Counted from the stretch's first letter, positions 8,920 to 17,314 are shown. The stretch: DNA of 64,000 nucleotides from Sinomonas cyclohexanicum (GCF_020886775.1 NZ_AP024525.1:2108001-2172000); one strand, 5' to 3'. The notes: generated by a model from the sequence alone, not told the origin. Numbers and translations are program-made.

Positions 8920-10541
8920 GACACCCTCCCCAGCTGCTCCCGCACCACGGCCGCGAGCCGCTCCGACTCCTGGAACTGCTCGAACAGCTCCTTCTTGAGC
9001 CGCGCGATCTTCTCCTCGATCGGCTCGCCGTCGTCCTCGACTTCGGCGGCGCCGACGTATCGCCCGGGCGTGAGCGCGTAGTCGGCGGCCTTGATCTCCG
9101 CGAGGGAGGCCGAGAAGCAGAAGCCCGGCTCGTCGTCGTACGCCAATCCCGCCTCCACAGCGGAAGGCTTGCCGCGCCACGCGTGGTAGGTGCCCGCGAT
9201 CTTGGCGATGTCCTCGTCGGAGAGCGCGCGCTCGGCCCGATCCACCATGTGCCCCATGTTCCGCGCATCGATGAAGAGCACCTGCCCGCGCCTGTCCACG
9301 GAGCCCTGCGCCCCGGCCGACTTGTCCTTCGCGAAGAACCACACGCACACCGGGATGCCGGTGGAGCGGAACAGCTGGGTCGGAAGCGCGACCATGCAGG
9401 AGACCATGTCCGCCTCGACGATCTGAGCCCGGATGTCGCCCTCGCCGCCCGAGTTCGAGGACATGGACCCGTTGGCCATGACCACGCCCGCGGACCCGCC
9501 GGGGGCGAGCTTGGACAGGATGTGCTGGATCCACGCGTAGTTCGCGTTCCCGGCCGGCGGGACGCCGTACGCCCATCGCGGGTCGGACTCGTTGCGCGCC
9601 CAGTCCTTGATGTTGAACGGCGGGTTGGCCATCACGAAGTCGGCCATCATGTCCGGGTGCTGGTCCCGAGCGAACGTGTCGCCCCAGCGCGAGGCCAGGT
9701 TCCCGTTGAGGCCGTGGATCGCGAGGTTCATCTTCGCCATCCGCCACGTGCGCTCGTTGAGCTCCTGCCCGTACACGGAAATGGCCGTCCGGTCGCGGTG
9801 GTGTGCGTCGAGGAACTTCTCGGCCTGCACGAACATGCCGCCCGAGCCGCAGCACGGGTCGTAGACGCGCCCGTGGTCCGGCTCGAGCACCTCCACGAGC
9901 ACCCGCACCACGCCGGCGGGCGTGTAGAACTCCCCGCCACGCTTGCCCTCAGCGCGCGCGAACTTCTCGAGGAAGTACTCGTACACCTCCCCGAGCAGGT
10001 CGCGGGCCCGCCGCGCCCCCGCGCCGGCGAACGAGAGGTTGCGCGCGTTGAACAGGTCGATCAACTCGCCCAGGCGCTTCTGGTCCACATTGTCCCGGTT
10101 GTAGATGCGCGGGAGCGTGCCCTGGAGCGACTCGTTGGAGACCATGAGCTTCTCCATCGCCTCGTCCACGAGCTGCCCGATCGACTTCGGCGCCGCCCCG
10201 TCGATCGCCGGCAGCCCCTTCGCGTGCTCGGCGAGGTACTCCCACCTCGCGTGCCACGGCACCCAGAACACGCTGTGCCCCGTGTACTCGTCCACGTCGT
10301 CCGTGAACTGGCCGATCTGGTCCTCGCTCATGCCCTCGGCACGCAGCTCGGCCTCGATCTGCGCCCGGCGCTCCTCGTACGCGTCCGAGACGTACTTGAG
10401 GAACACGAGGCCGAGGATCACGTCCTTGTACTGCGACGCGTCCATGGAGCCGCGCAGCTTGTCCGCGGCCTTCCACAGGGTGTCCTTGAGCTCCTTCATG
10501 GTCGACGGCGCGGCCTCGGCCTTCGCTTTGCGCGGTGGCAT
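8916..10541 (-). CDS. hsdM: Type I N6-adenine DNA methyltransferase, HsdM
   Basis: A 541-residue methyltransferase. It has the HsdM N-terminal helical domain (residues 10-180), the EFYTPAG approach, SAM motif I (DPCCGSGG, 228-235) and catalytic motif IV (NPPF, 306-309). All key residues are present. Its ATG overlaps the TGA of the upstream gene by one base (TGATG), and its own stop overlaps the hsdS GTG, so three genes are translationally coupled. It methylates the host recognition site and with two HsdR subunits forms the restriction complex. Confidence 0.96.
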   Translation of the reverse strand: MPPRKAKAEAAPSTMKELKDTLWKAADKLRGSMDASQYKDVILGLVFLKYVSDAYEERRAQIEAELRAEGMSEDQIGQFTDDVDEYTGHSVFWVPWHARWEYLAEHAKGLPAIDGAAPKSIGQLVDEAMEKLMVSNESLQGTLPRIYNRDNVDQKRLGELIDLFNARNLSFAGAGARRARDLLGEVYEYFLEKFARAEGKRGGEFYTPAGVVRVLVEVLEPDHGRVYDPCCGSGGMFVQAEKFLDAHHRDRTAISVYGQELNERTWRMAKMNLAIHGLNGNLASRWGDTFARDQHPDMMADFVMANPPFNIKDWARNESDPRWAYGVPPAGNANYAWIQHILSKLAPGGSAGVVMANGSMSSNSGGEGDIRAQIVEADMVSCMVALPTQLFRSTGIPVCVWFFAKDKSAGAQGSVDRRGQVLFIDARNMGHMVDRAERALSDEDIAKIAGTYHAWRGKPSAVEAGLAYDDEPGFCFSASLAEIKAADYALTPGRYVGAAEVEDDGEPIEEKIARLKKELFEQFQESERLAAVVREQLGRVS

Positions 10542-12532
10542 CAGCGTCCTTCCTCTCGTACTGCTGGTTCCGGAAACTCGAGGGCGAGCGCGCCGCTGGT
10601 GACGGCGTCCGCCAGAACTCTGTTGAGCTCGGTGAGCCTCTCCAGCCGGCGGCGCACCTCGGCCTGTTCACGCACGACGGCGCCCATCGCCTCGGCGAGA
10701 GGGCGCCGCTGGGACTCGGGGAGCCGTCGGACGCGCCACTGCTTCCAGCGGCGGTCGCCGGGCTCGCGGGCGTTGATGTCCGCCGCGAGCAGCGCGGGGG
10801 AGAGGCCTCCCGGGTCGGCCTGGCTGATCCGCAGGATCCGCGCCGGGAAGGGCACCACTGATGCCCCCTCCTCATCCACCATGGCGGCAGGCCGCGGGCT
10901 CGTGCAGAAGACGACGTCGCCGGGATCGGTGAGCCGCGCGCCGGGATGACGGGCGACGAACTCGAGCAGGTCCACGGTCCGGACCCTAGCCGCGGCATCC
11001 GACACTTCTGCCGCGCCCAGCACCCGGGTGCCGTCTCCGCGGAAGGAGGCCTCGCCGTCGTCCATGCGGATTCCCGGCAGGCACGCGAGGTTCCCGGCAG
11101 CCATCAGCCGCTCCAGCGTCTCCGCTGCTGGCGCCTGCCCGGTGCCCTGCGCGAGCGCAAGGCACAACCCCAGCTCGCCGATCAGCTCCTCGAGCCGCAG
11201 CTGCAGCTCCGCCGGCCGTCCCGACGCCAGCGGGGACGCAACCGCGAGCTGGACCAGCGAATCCCGCGCCGCCAGGAGCTTGCGCGTGTATGCAATGCGG
11301 GCGAACCGGTAGGAGTGCGTGAAGATCGCGTCCCGCTCGAGCAGCGACGCCGCGATGTCTCCCACGAGGTCCTCGCGGACGTCCCGCGTGAGGCTGCGGC
11401 CGGTCAGGTCGGCCACGAGAGTCCAGCGGTCGGCGAGCGCAACGTCCGCGTGCCCGGGCCCGAGGATCCACAGCGCCTGAGCCTCCCGCGGCCTCGCCGG
11501 GAGCGTCCCCTCCGGCAGCCGCACGACGGCGCGCACCCGTCCGCCGCGCAGCAGGTCGCCGCGGATCGCCGAGGCCGCCTTGTCCGTCAGCGCATCCGTG
11601 AGAGCTCGCGCGGGGGCCAGGACCACGGCGCGCTGCTGGTCGTCCATCTGGAGCGCGATGCCGTCCAGGCGGCTCAGGACCTGCTCGGGATCCGTGCCCG
11701 GCAGGTGCGCGACGATGACCGCCTGCCCGGCGACGTCGAACTCCCCGCTCCTTCCGACAGCGAGCGCCTCCGGGTGCGCGCCGTGGACGAGCAGCCGGCG
11801 GCGCGCCGCGCGGCAGGAGGGCGCGCCGTCGTCCGCAAGGAGCAGGCGCGGCTCCGCACCTTCGGGGAGGGCCCGGACGACGGCGAGCGGCAGCTCGCTG
11901 CTGCCCGGAACCGGATCCGCGAGCGCGGCGCCTGAACCGAGCCCCCGCAGGAGTTCGGCGGCGGCCGACGCGACCAGCCGCACGGTGTCTGTGCTCGGCA
12001 GGTCGGATCGCTCGCGCTGCGCTGCCGTAAGCCGCTCGAAGGCCTCGGCGGGGTTGTAGGCGGCGTCGATGAGGCGGCGGGCGTAGCGGGCCGCGGTCGT
12101 GAGGTTGTCGCCCAGGGACTCGAGTTCGGACCAGAGGGCGGTATCACCGGGGTCGGCGTCGTCGGCCTCGTCGAGGAGCTCGTCCGAGGGGAGCGAGTCG
12201 AGGGGGAGACCTGCGATCGCGGCGAGCGCAAGGAGCGCCTCGAGGCCCTCCGCGATGCGAGGCGTGCCCTGGTCCAGGGCGCTGCGGATGCTGAACGCGT
12301 CGGCGTCCGCGAGCGCCTCGGGGTTCTTGCCGCGGTGGGTCGCGGCGAGCCACGCGCCGACCTCGCGGGCGTCGAACAGCTCCTGACCGGCGCGCGTGCC
12401 GCGGGGGGCCGGGAACGGCTGATCGGTGCCGGCCGCGCGGGTGCGCCAGACCGAAACGACCGGGCGCTGGACCCTCGCGAGCCGGGCGACGTCGGGGAGG
12501 GTCAGCAGCGGTGCTTCGAGATGCTGCGCCAT
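10541..12532 (-). CDS. Degenerate N6-methyltransferase and specificity-like protein, first gene of the hsd operon
   Basis: A 663-residue protein starting at ATG 12532 behind GGGAGGGGG. Residues 10-75 look like a MerR/excisionase-type helix-turn-helix. The middle follows the layout of an HsdM fold, including helices like AFSIRSALDQGTPRIAEGLEALL and a late block RAVVLAPARALTD...LLRGGRVRAVVRLPEG. The SAM motif is replaced by DPVPGSSE, and the NPPF position reads AHLPGTD, so catalysis is unlikely. The last 150 residues resemble half an HsdS: a target-recognition-like segment with PGDVVFCTSP, then a coiled coil. It may be a pseudo-methyltransferase DNA-binding partner or regulator of the system. 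The fold assignment is inference from motif order. Confidence 0.6.
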   Translation of the reverse strand: MAQHLEAPLLTLPDVARLARVQRPVVSVWRTRAAGTDQPFPAPRGTRAGQELFDAREVGAWLAATHRGKNPEALADADAFSIRSALDQGTPRIAEGLEALLALAAIAGLPLDSLPSDELLDEADDADPGDTALWSELESLGDNLTTAARYARRLIDAAYNPAEAFERLTAAQRERSDLPSTDTVRLVASAAAELLRGLGSGAALADPVPGSSELPLAVVRALPEGAEPRLLLADDGAPSCRAARRRLLVHGAHPEALAVGRSGEFDVAGQAVIVAHLPGTDPEQVLSRLDGIALQMDDQQRAVVLAPARALTDALTDKAASAIRGDLLRGGRVRAVVRLPEGTLPARPREAQALWILGPGHADVALADRWTLVADLTGRSLTRDVREDLVGDIAASLLERDAIFTHSYRFARIAYTRKLLAARDSLVQLAVASPLASGRPAELQLRLEELIGELGLCLALAQGTGQAPAAETLERLMAAGNLACLPGIRMDDGEASFRGDGTRVLGAAEVSDAAARVRTVDLLEFVARHPGARLTDPGDVVFCTSPRPAAMVDEEGASVVPFPARILRISQADPGGLSPALLAADINAREPGDRRWKQWRVRRLPESQRRPLAEAMGAVVREQAEVRRRLERLTELNRVLADAVTSGALALEFPEPAVREEGR

Positions 12533-12616
12533 CCGGTCCCCCTCCCATGCCTGCGCCGCGGACGCGGTGCTGAGGTACAGCCTAGGCGGATCGGGGCCAC
12601 TTTTCGGCTGATCACC

Positions 12617-12632
12617 GATAAGGGGGGTTATC
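12617..12632. promoter_or_regulatory. Candidate operator in the divergent region before the hsd operon
   Basis: The region 12533-12708 separates the leftward hsd operon from a rightward membrane-protein gene. It contains a perfect inverted repeat, GATAA, six G, TTATC, about 85 bp from each start codon. It could bind a dimeric repressor such as the HTH protein encoded by the first operon gene. There is no direct evidence. Confidence 0.35.
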
Positions 12633-12708
12633 AGCGATTTCGAAGCGGCGTGGGGCGGGCCGGTCCTAGCGTCATCACCAACGCCAGAACGCACTGAAGG
12701 AGCACCCA

Positions 12709-13233
12709 GTGAGCACTACGCCAGAGGAACCCACGGCACCGGAGTTCGCCGCGCCGTCCAGCATCCCAGCGCCACCCAACTCTCCCATGATGGCCAGTGA
12801 GCCCGACGACGCAGCGCCGCCCCGCCGCCGTCATGCGTGGCTCCGCCCGGCCGCCGGGGCGCTGGGCTGCGTTGTCTTGGGCGGCGTGCTCGGGTTCGGC
12901 GTCGCGCAGATCGAATGGCCGGCAGCGCACCCCATCGAGGATGCGCTCAAGACGTGCGCGGTCGAGAACAGCGCCTACTTCGAGCTCGGAGACGAGGGCA
13001 CGTCGCTCACGATCGAGACGGTCGGCTCCAAAAAGTCCTACGGTGCCAAGATCAGCGACGTCAACTGCGTGCTGCGCGAGCTCAAGACGCCCGACTCGAC
13101 GATCTCCCGCATGGGCCAGACCCGTGCCCTCGATGGCCGCCAGACCGCGACGTGGCACGGCTATTCCGCGTCGTGGGGCTACCACCCCGAGGACGGCATG
13201 AACCTCGTCGTCGAGACCGCCCCATCCCGCTGA
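12709..13233 (+). CDS. Membrane-anchored extracytoplasmic protein of unknown function
   Basis: A 174-residue protein with a GTG start behind AAGGAG. It has a Pro/Ala-rich cytoplasmic N-terminus (1-40), one transmembrane segment (about 48-66, LRPAAGALGCVVLGGVLGFGV), then an exported domain of about 100 residues with two Cys. I recognise no family. It is followed after 75 bp by a lipoprotein gene in the same direction, so the two may be cotranscribed. Confidence 0.75.
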   Translation: MSTTPEEPTAPEFAAPSSIPAPPNSPMMASEPDDAAPPRRRHAWLRPAAGALGCVVLGGVLGFGVAQIEWPAAHPIEDALKTCAVENSAYFELGDEGTSLTIETVGSKKSYGAKISDVNCVLRELKTPDSTISRMGQTRALDGRQTATWHGYSASWGYHPEDGMNLVVETAPSR

Positions 13234-13308
13234 CCGCAGACTCCCGTCCCGGGTGCATTGGGGGCATCCGGGGCGGGTTCCCCTTCACAACATCTCAGGA
13301 GAAACACC

Positions 13309-13917
13309 ATGAAGAAGATCATCCTCGCTTCGACCGCTGCGCTGGCGCTCGCAGGCTCGCTGACCGCATGTGGCCCCACCGCGGCCGGAACCCCGACCTC
13401 GACGCCGTCGGTGGCCCAGGCGGCGGCCGGGGAGGCAGCGCCCGGTGCGTCGGCGCCGTCGTCCGCTCCGGCTGGCGAGAAGAGCAGCCGCGGCAACCTC
13501 ATCAAGAAGGTGGGCGAGCCGGCCAGCCAGACCTACAACGGCGAAACGGTGGCGACGTTCGTCGTGAAGTCGATCGACGCGGGGGCGGCGTGCACCGCCC
13601 AGTACGCGCAGCAGCCGAAGAACGGACAGATCGTCGTCGCGACGTTCGATGTCGAGACGACCGCGGCCCTCGCCAAGACCATCACGAAGGACTTCTCGCT
13701 GAACATGTTCGGCTGGAAGGCCATCGCCGGGAACGGGACGACTGTGAACGGGAACATCGTGCCGTTCATGTGCCTGGACTCGGCCGAAGCGCTGCCCTCG
13801 CAGATGGGCCCGGGCGAGAAGGCTACCGGCAAGATCGCCTTCGACGTGCCCGCCGGAGCCGGGACCCTCGTCTACACGGCACCGGGCGCTCCCGCGGGCT
13901 GGGAGTGGAGCTACTGA
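13309..13917 (+). CDS. Putative lipoprotein with a DUF4352-like domain
   Basis: A 202-residue protein starting at ATG 13309 behind AGGAG. The signal peptide ends in the lipobox LTAC (Cys21), so it should be anchored on the outer face of the membrane. A Thr/Ala/Ser-rich linker runs to about residue 60. The remaining domain (GETVATFVVKSI through VYTAPGAPAGWEWSY) has the beta-sandwich rhythm of DUF4352/telokin-like lipoproteins, which is a tentative match. A hairpin terminator follows. Confidence 0.8.
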   Translation: MKKIILASTAALALAGSLTACGPTAAGTPTSTPSVAQAAAGEAAPGASAPSSAPAGEKSSRGNLIKKVGEPASQTYNGETVATFVVKSIDAGAACTAQYAQQPKNGQIVVATFDVETTAALAKTITKDFSLNMFGWKAIAGNGTTVNGNIVPFMCLDSAEALPSQMGPGEKATGKIAFDVPAGAGTLVYTAPGAPAGWEWSY

Positions 13918-13941
13918 CAGTGGCTTGCGCTTTCAAGAGCC

Positions 13942-13980
13942 GGGCGGCGCCGTTCACATGGGGGCGGCGCTGCCCTTCTT
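13942..13980 (+). terminator. Hairpin terminator after the lipoprotein gene
   Basis: An 11-bp stem (13942-13952 with 13965-13975, one G-T pair) is followed by a short T-rich tail. Confidence 0.5.
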
Positions 13981-14010
13981 GACAGTCAGCTCACTTGTCC
14001 TCCACAGGGG

Positions 14011-14046
14011 TGGACGGGAGTGCGGTGCTCGAATAGAATCGAACAC
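14011..14046 (+). promoter_or_regulatory. Displaced promoter of the DUF222-HNH gene
   Basis: A TAGAAT box (14034-14039) stands 7 nt before an ATG at 14047, with TGGACG 17 bp upstream as a weak -35. This is the leaderless layout seen for many genes here. The ATG belongs to the left target duplication of the IS1595-family element; after it the frame reads only ATG TAT TAG. The promoter is thus cut off from the gene it originally drove at 15671. Confidence 0.6.
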
Positions 14047-14050
14047 ATGT
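14043..14050. repeat. 8-bp target-site duplication ACACATGT, left copy
   Basis: Identical to 15667-15674 on the other side of the IS1595-family element. It contains the ATG of the interrupted gene. Confidence 0.85.
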
Positions 14051-14137
14051 ATTAGGTATCTGCTTAGCTGAAGTAGCTCGGGTGCGCCTCCGCTGCTGCT
14101 GGGGTAGACCGTCGAAAGGCCGCATAGGCTTTGCCCT

Positions 14138-14629
14138 ATGCAGACAGCACGCTGCGCGACATGTGGGCGCCCTCTTGATGAACACGATCGTCACGTCCGG
14201 TTTGTAATGCCCGATCCAGTCCTTGATGCCGGTTTCCAGCAAGGTAACCCGGATCTGTGGATGAGCGGCCCCAACGCAAATGAGTCGGTCATGATGGAGG
14301 TCCGCAACCTCGGGGCCTTCGTGCGCGCGCTTCTGCCGGTGAGGCTCTCGGGCGGTTACTCGGTGACCTTCGGCGTCTGGGTTGCGATCAACCCCCGCGA
14401 GATTCGGCGCGTTTTCGATGTTTGGTGGGCGCCGGAGTATGAGCAACTCGTTCTCGAAGGCTATATCGCAAACGATGTCATGCCTTGGGGCCTGCTTGGT
14501 GCTCCAGTGACGCTCCGGGTTCGCGACGTTGACCAAACCCCCTACTGCGACTCCAGCGACGAAGGCCGGCTCAGTCACGTTCTCTCAGCCGAATGGGATC
14601 ACGACGAAGTGCTCGCGTCCCTGCCCTGA
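14138..14629 (+). CDS. DUF2199 protein, passenger gene of the IS1595-family element
   Basis: A 163-residue protein with an N-terminal CATCG zinc-like pair and the DUF2199 layout: a short Cys motif, an RHVRFVMPDPVLD segment, then a beta-rich domain with FGVWVAINPREI. Its function is unknown. A TAGGCT box (14125-14130) 7 nt before ATG suggests a leaderless transcript starting inside the element, so the gene travels with its own promoter. It lies within the inverted repeats and converges with the transposase gene, 45 bp apart. GC content is lower than in the core genes. Confidence 0.8.
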   Translation: MQTARCATCGRPLDEHDRHVRFVMPDPVLDAGFQQGNPDLWMSGPNANESVMMEVRNLGAFVRALLPVRLSGGYSVTFGVWVAINPREIRRVFDVWWAPEYEQLVLEGYIANDVMPWGLLGAPVTLRVRDVDQTPYCDSSDEGRLSHVLSAEWDHDEVLASLP

Positions 14630-14674
14630 ACTGACGCATCTCGGGGCCGGGCCGATGGGCGGTCAGGCCTGTTC

Positions 14675-15631
14675 TTACTCTCCTTTCCAGATGACGAGGT
14701 CCTTCAGGGGCGCGGGATCGGTGTTCGTGGCCTGTTGGAGGAGCCGGTAGAACAACAGTCCGCGGCTGGTGGAGGTGCGGCGGTTGAACCGGAAGGTGAA
14801 CTCGTCGAGATAGTAGGCCAGCTGTTCCCTTGAGATGCCCTGGTGCAGGGTGCCGTCGATCCAGCGCTTGAGCTGGGAAGCGGCCATGTGCACGGCCGGC
14901 ATGTTCACGTGTGCCGGGATGTCCGAGCCGAGCTGGGTGAAGTACTCGTGCTGGTAGCCCAGGTCGGCGAAGCGACGCAACTGCCTCGCCCCGTCGGTGC
15001 GGATCGTCGAGCCCGGTGCGACGACTCGCTGACCGAACTTCACCAGCGCGAGCCTGCGATCAGTAGGCCCTGGCTCGAGGCGGATGCGTCCGATCCGGTT
15101 GTGACCCAGGTGCTCGGCAGCGATCAGGACCGAGATCTTGTCGGACCCGAGACCGGGCATGTCGCGGTGGACGCCGCCGATGAAGCTCTCGTCGACCTCG
15201 ACCAGCCCAGAGAGCAGTTCCCGCTCGGGGCGGACCATGGCGCGGCGGAGCTTGTGCATCCACGCCCACGCCGTCTCATATGAACTCAGCCCCAGAACGC
15301 GCTGCAGGCCGAGGGCGGACACGCCGTTCTTCTGCGAGGTCACGAACCACACCGCAGCGAACCATGTCCGCAGTGGGGTGCGGGTGCGGTCGAAGATGGT
15401 TCCTGCCGTCACTGAGGTCCGGCGCGAGCACGCCTTGCACATCCAGAGGCCTGCGCCCGTCCGCCAGTACTCGCGGCCGCCGCACTTCGGGCAGACGAAT
15501 CCCTCCGGCCACCGCAGCGTCGCAAGATACTCGAAGCAGGCCTCATCGGTGGCGAACCAGTCTTGGAACTGCCCGAAAGTCTTCGGGTAGTCCACCCCGG
15601 CACGAGGCATGTGCGGCACGAAGTCGGCCAT
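14675..15631 (-). CDS. IS1595-family transposase
   Basis: A 318-residue DDE-type transposase with the family's N-terminal zinc ribbon (CPKCGG near residue 48, then CKAC near 70). The catalytic core includes VEVDESFIGG (Asp/Glu near 145) and the late helix with ASQLKRWIDGTLHQGI. Its ATG is 6 nt after a TAGTCT box (complement of 15638-15643) embedded beside the right inverted repeat. The frame is intact, so the element may be mobile. Confidence 0.93.
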   Translation of the reverse strand: MADFVPHMPRAGVDYPKTFGQFQDWFATDEACFEYLATLRWPEGFVCPKCGGREYWRTGAGLWMCKACSRRTSVTAGTIFDRTRTPLRTWFAAVWFVTSQKNGVSALGLQRVLGLSSYETAWAWMHKLRRAMVRPERELLSGLVEVDESFIGGVHRDMPGLGSDKISVLIAAEHLGHNRIGRIRLEPGPTDRRLALVKFGQRVVAPGSTIRTDGARQLRRFADLGYQHEYFTQLGSDIPAHVNMPAVHMAASQLKRWIDGTLHQGISREQLAYYLDEFTFRFNRRTSTSRGLLFYRLLQQATNTDPAPLKDLVIWKGE

Positions 15632-15666
15632 GCCTTCAGACTACTTCAGCTAAGCAGATACCCAAT

Positions 15667-15674
15667 ACACATGT
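15667..15674. repeat. 8-bp target-site duplication ACACATGT, right copy
   Basis: It restores the ATG (15671) of the DUF222-HNH gene on the right side of the insertion. Confidence 0.85.
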
Positions 15675-17158
15675 TCGAAGAGGTGGCGAGGGCGGAGCCC
15701 CTCGAGAGGCCTGCAGGGGTGGCGCTTCCGCACGATCCTGCCGACTTCTCGCGGGTCCTCGCGGGTGTCGTCTCTGAACTGGGCGTGGGCGGAAGCCCGA
15801 CGGTGGCGGAGGTCACCTCGTGGACGACCACGCTCGGCACGCCATTCGATGAGGACGCCGCGCTGGGCGAGGCCGAGCTCGTGGACCGGATTGCCGCCAC
15901 GGAGCGGCTCAAGGCCGCAGCCGCGGCACGGCAGGCGCGGGACACGGTGCTCCTCGAGAAGCGGATCCGCGAGCGTCGCACGGCTGAGGCGGCCGGGGCC
16001 CCGGTGCCGTCGGGGGAGCAAATCGGCAAGGGGCCCCGGGAGGTGGATCCTGGCATCGAGGCCGGCCAAGCGGTCGCCTTGGCCCGCTGCGAGTCGCCAT
16101 CAAGGGGCGGCCGGCTGGTCGGCCTCGCGAAGGCGCTCGTCAACGAGATGCCCCACACCCTCAACGCACTGGCCAGCGGACGGACCAACGAATGGCGGGC
16201 TACTCTCATGGCCCGAGAGACGGCATGCCTGAGCGTCGAGGACCGTGTCCGGGTCGATGAGGCCATGGTGCCGGTATACGCGCGTGGCGGCGTAGGGGAC
16301 CGTCAGCTGGTTGCGGAGGCGCGCGCCCATGCGCAGCGTCTGGACCCCGCCGCTGCCGTCAAGCGTGCCCGCAGGGCCGAATCCGAGCGGCGCGTGACCG
16401 TGAGGCCGGCGCCGGATTCGATGGCGGTTCTCTCGTGCCTGCTCCCGGCGGCTCAGGCGATCGCGGCCTACAAGGCGCTGACGGCGGCGGCGGACTCGGC
16501 GCGGGCCGAAGGGGCGGATGAGCTCGACGGCCGGACCCGTGACCAGTTCATGGCGGACACTGTGGTCGAGCGGCTGACGGGGCAGTGCAACGCCAAGGAC
16601 GTCCGGATCGAGGCGAACGTGGTCATCACCGATGCCTCCCTCCTCGGTGGGTCCGCGGATCCGGCAGTGCTTACAGGTTATGGGATGATCCCGGCTCAAG
16701 TGGGGAGGGACCTCATCGGCAATGCGACGGCCGAGGGCCGAGCCGCCCTCCGCCGGCTCTACACGAAGCCAGGAGCCGGGGCGCTGGTCGCGATGGAATC
16801 GCGCTCGCGGGCGTTCCCGGACGGCCTCAAGCAGTTCATCGCCACGCGGGACGTGACCTGTCTGAATCCGTGGTGCGATGCACCCATCCGGCAGTTCGAT
16901 CACGTCATTCCGGCGGCGCGAGGCGGCCCCACCACCGTGGAGAACGGCCAGGGCCTGTGCGAACACTGCAACCAGGCCAAGGAAGCGCCCGGGTGGCATG
17001 AGACGACTACTCCGGCCACCCGGCATACAGTCACGGTGACTACACCAACTGGCCATCGCTACACGTCCACGGCGCCGCCTCTGCCAGGCAACCGGGAGAT
17101 CGTGGGCCACCGAGTGGAGTTCCCCGGCGGAGAGTATGTCTTCCACACGGCGGCCTGA
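15671..17158 (+). CDS. DUF222 and HNH endonuclease domain protein (13E12 family), promoter severed by an IS
   Basis: A 495-residue protein of the actinobacterial 13E12/REP-type family: a DUF222 region over most of the length and a C-terminal HNH nuclease domain (CLNPWCD, then FDHVIPAARGG, then N...LCEHCNQAKE, about residues 397-438), complete in its Cys and His residues. Its biological role is unsettled. The ATG at 15671 survives only because the IS1595-family insertion duplicated ACACATGT. The native TAGAAT box now lies 1.6 kb upstream beyond the element. A poor TACCCA box (15659-15664) at the IS end is the only near candidate promoter, so expression is doubtful although the coding sequence is intact. 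Confidence 0.88.
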   Translation: MFEEVARAEPLERPAGVALPHDPADFSRVLAGVVSELGVGGSPTVAEVTSWTTTLGTPFDEDAALGEAELVDRIAATERLKAAAAARQARDTVLLEKRIRERRTAEAAGAPVPSGEQIGKGPREVDPGIEAGQAVALARCESPSRGGRLVGLAKALVNEMPHTLNALASGRTNEWRATLMARETACLSVEDRVRVDEAMVPVYARGGVGDRQLVAEARAHAQRLDPAAAVKRARRAESERRVTVRPAPDSMAVLSCLLPAAQAIAAYKALTAAADSARAEGADELDGRTRDQFMADTVVERLTGQCNAKDVRIEANVVITDASLLGGSADPAVLTGYGMIPAQVGRDLIGNATAEGRAALRRLYTKPGAGALVAMESRSRAFPDGLKQFIATRDVTCLNPWCDAPIRQFDHVIPAARGGPTTVENGQGLCEHCNQAKEAPGWHETTTPATRHTVTVTTPTGHRYTSTAPPLPGNREIVGHRVEFPGGEYVFHTAA

Positions 17159-17221
17159 GAACGGCGATGGACACCGACCGCCTGACAGCGGCCAGCCGCT
17201 CCCCGCAGCTCAGACAAGAGA

Positions 17222-17254
17222 GCGCCGCCGCCCACCGGTGGTGAGCGGCGGCGC
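17222..17254. terminator. Hairpin between convergent genes
   Basis: A perfect 10-bp GC stem (17222-17231 with 17245-17254) lies between the ends of the DUF222 gene and the alcohol dehydrogenase gene. No T-tract follows. Confidence 0.45.
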
Positions 17255-17314
17255 CGTCGTACGCGGGATTCGAGCCGCCAGTCTCTTCGGGCGGGGCCGG
17301 CCCGAGACGACGGT

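Larger units (their letters stand above)
14051..15666. mobile_element. IS1595-family insertion sequence with a passenger gene, 1,616 bp
   Basis: Inverted repeats of 26 bp with one mismatch mark the ends: ATTAGGTATCTGCTTAGC and onward at the left, ATTGGGTATCTGCTTAGC read inward at the right. An 8-bp duplication, ACACATGT, flanks it, matching the family rule. It encodes a leftward transposase and a rightward DUF2199 protein. IS1595-family elements are known to carry passenger genes. It inserted at the start codon of the DUF222-HNH gene. Confidence 0.88.

Noticed and set aside
7708-9855. hsdS read as a 715-residue protein
   Set aside because: The first 310 residues lie in the wrong frame of hsdM; the GTGA overlap at 8916-8919 marks the real start.
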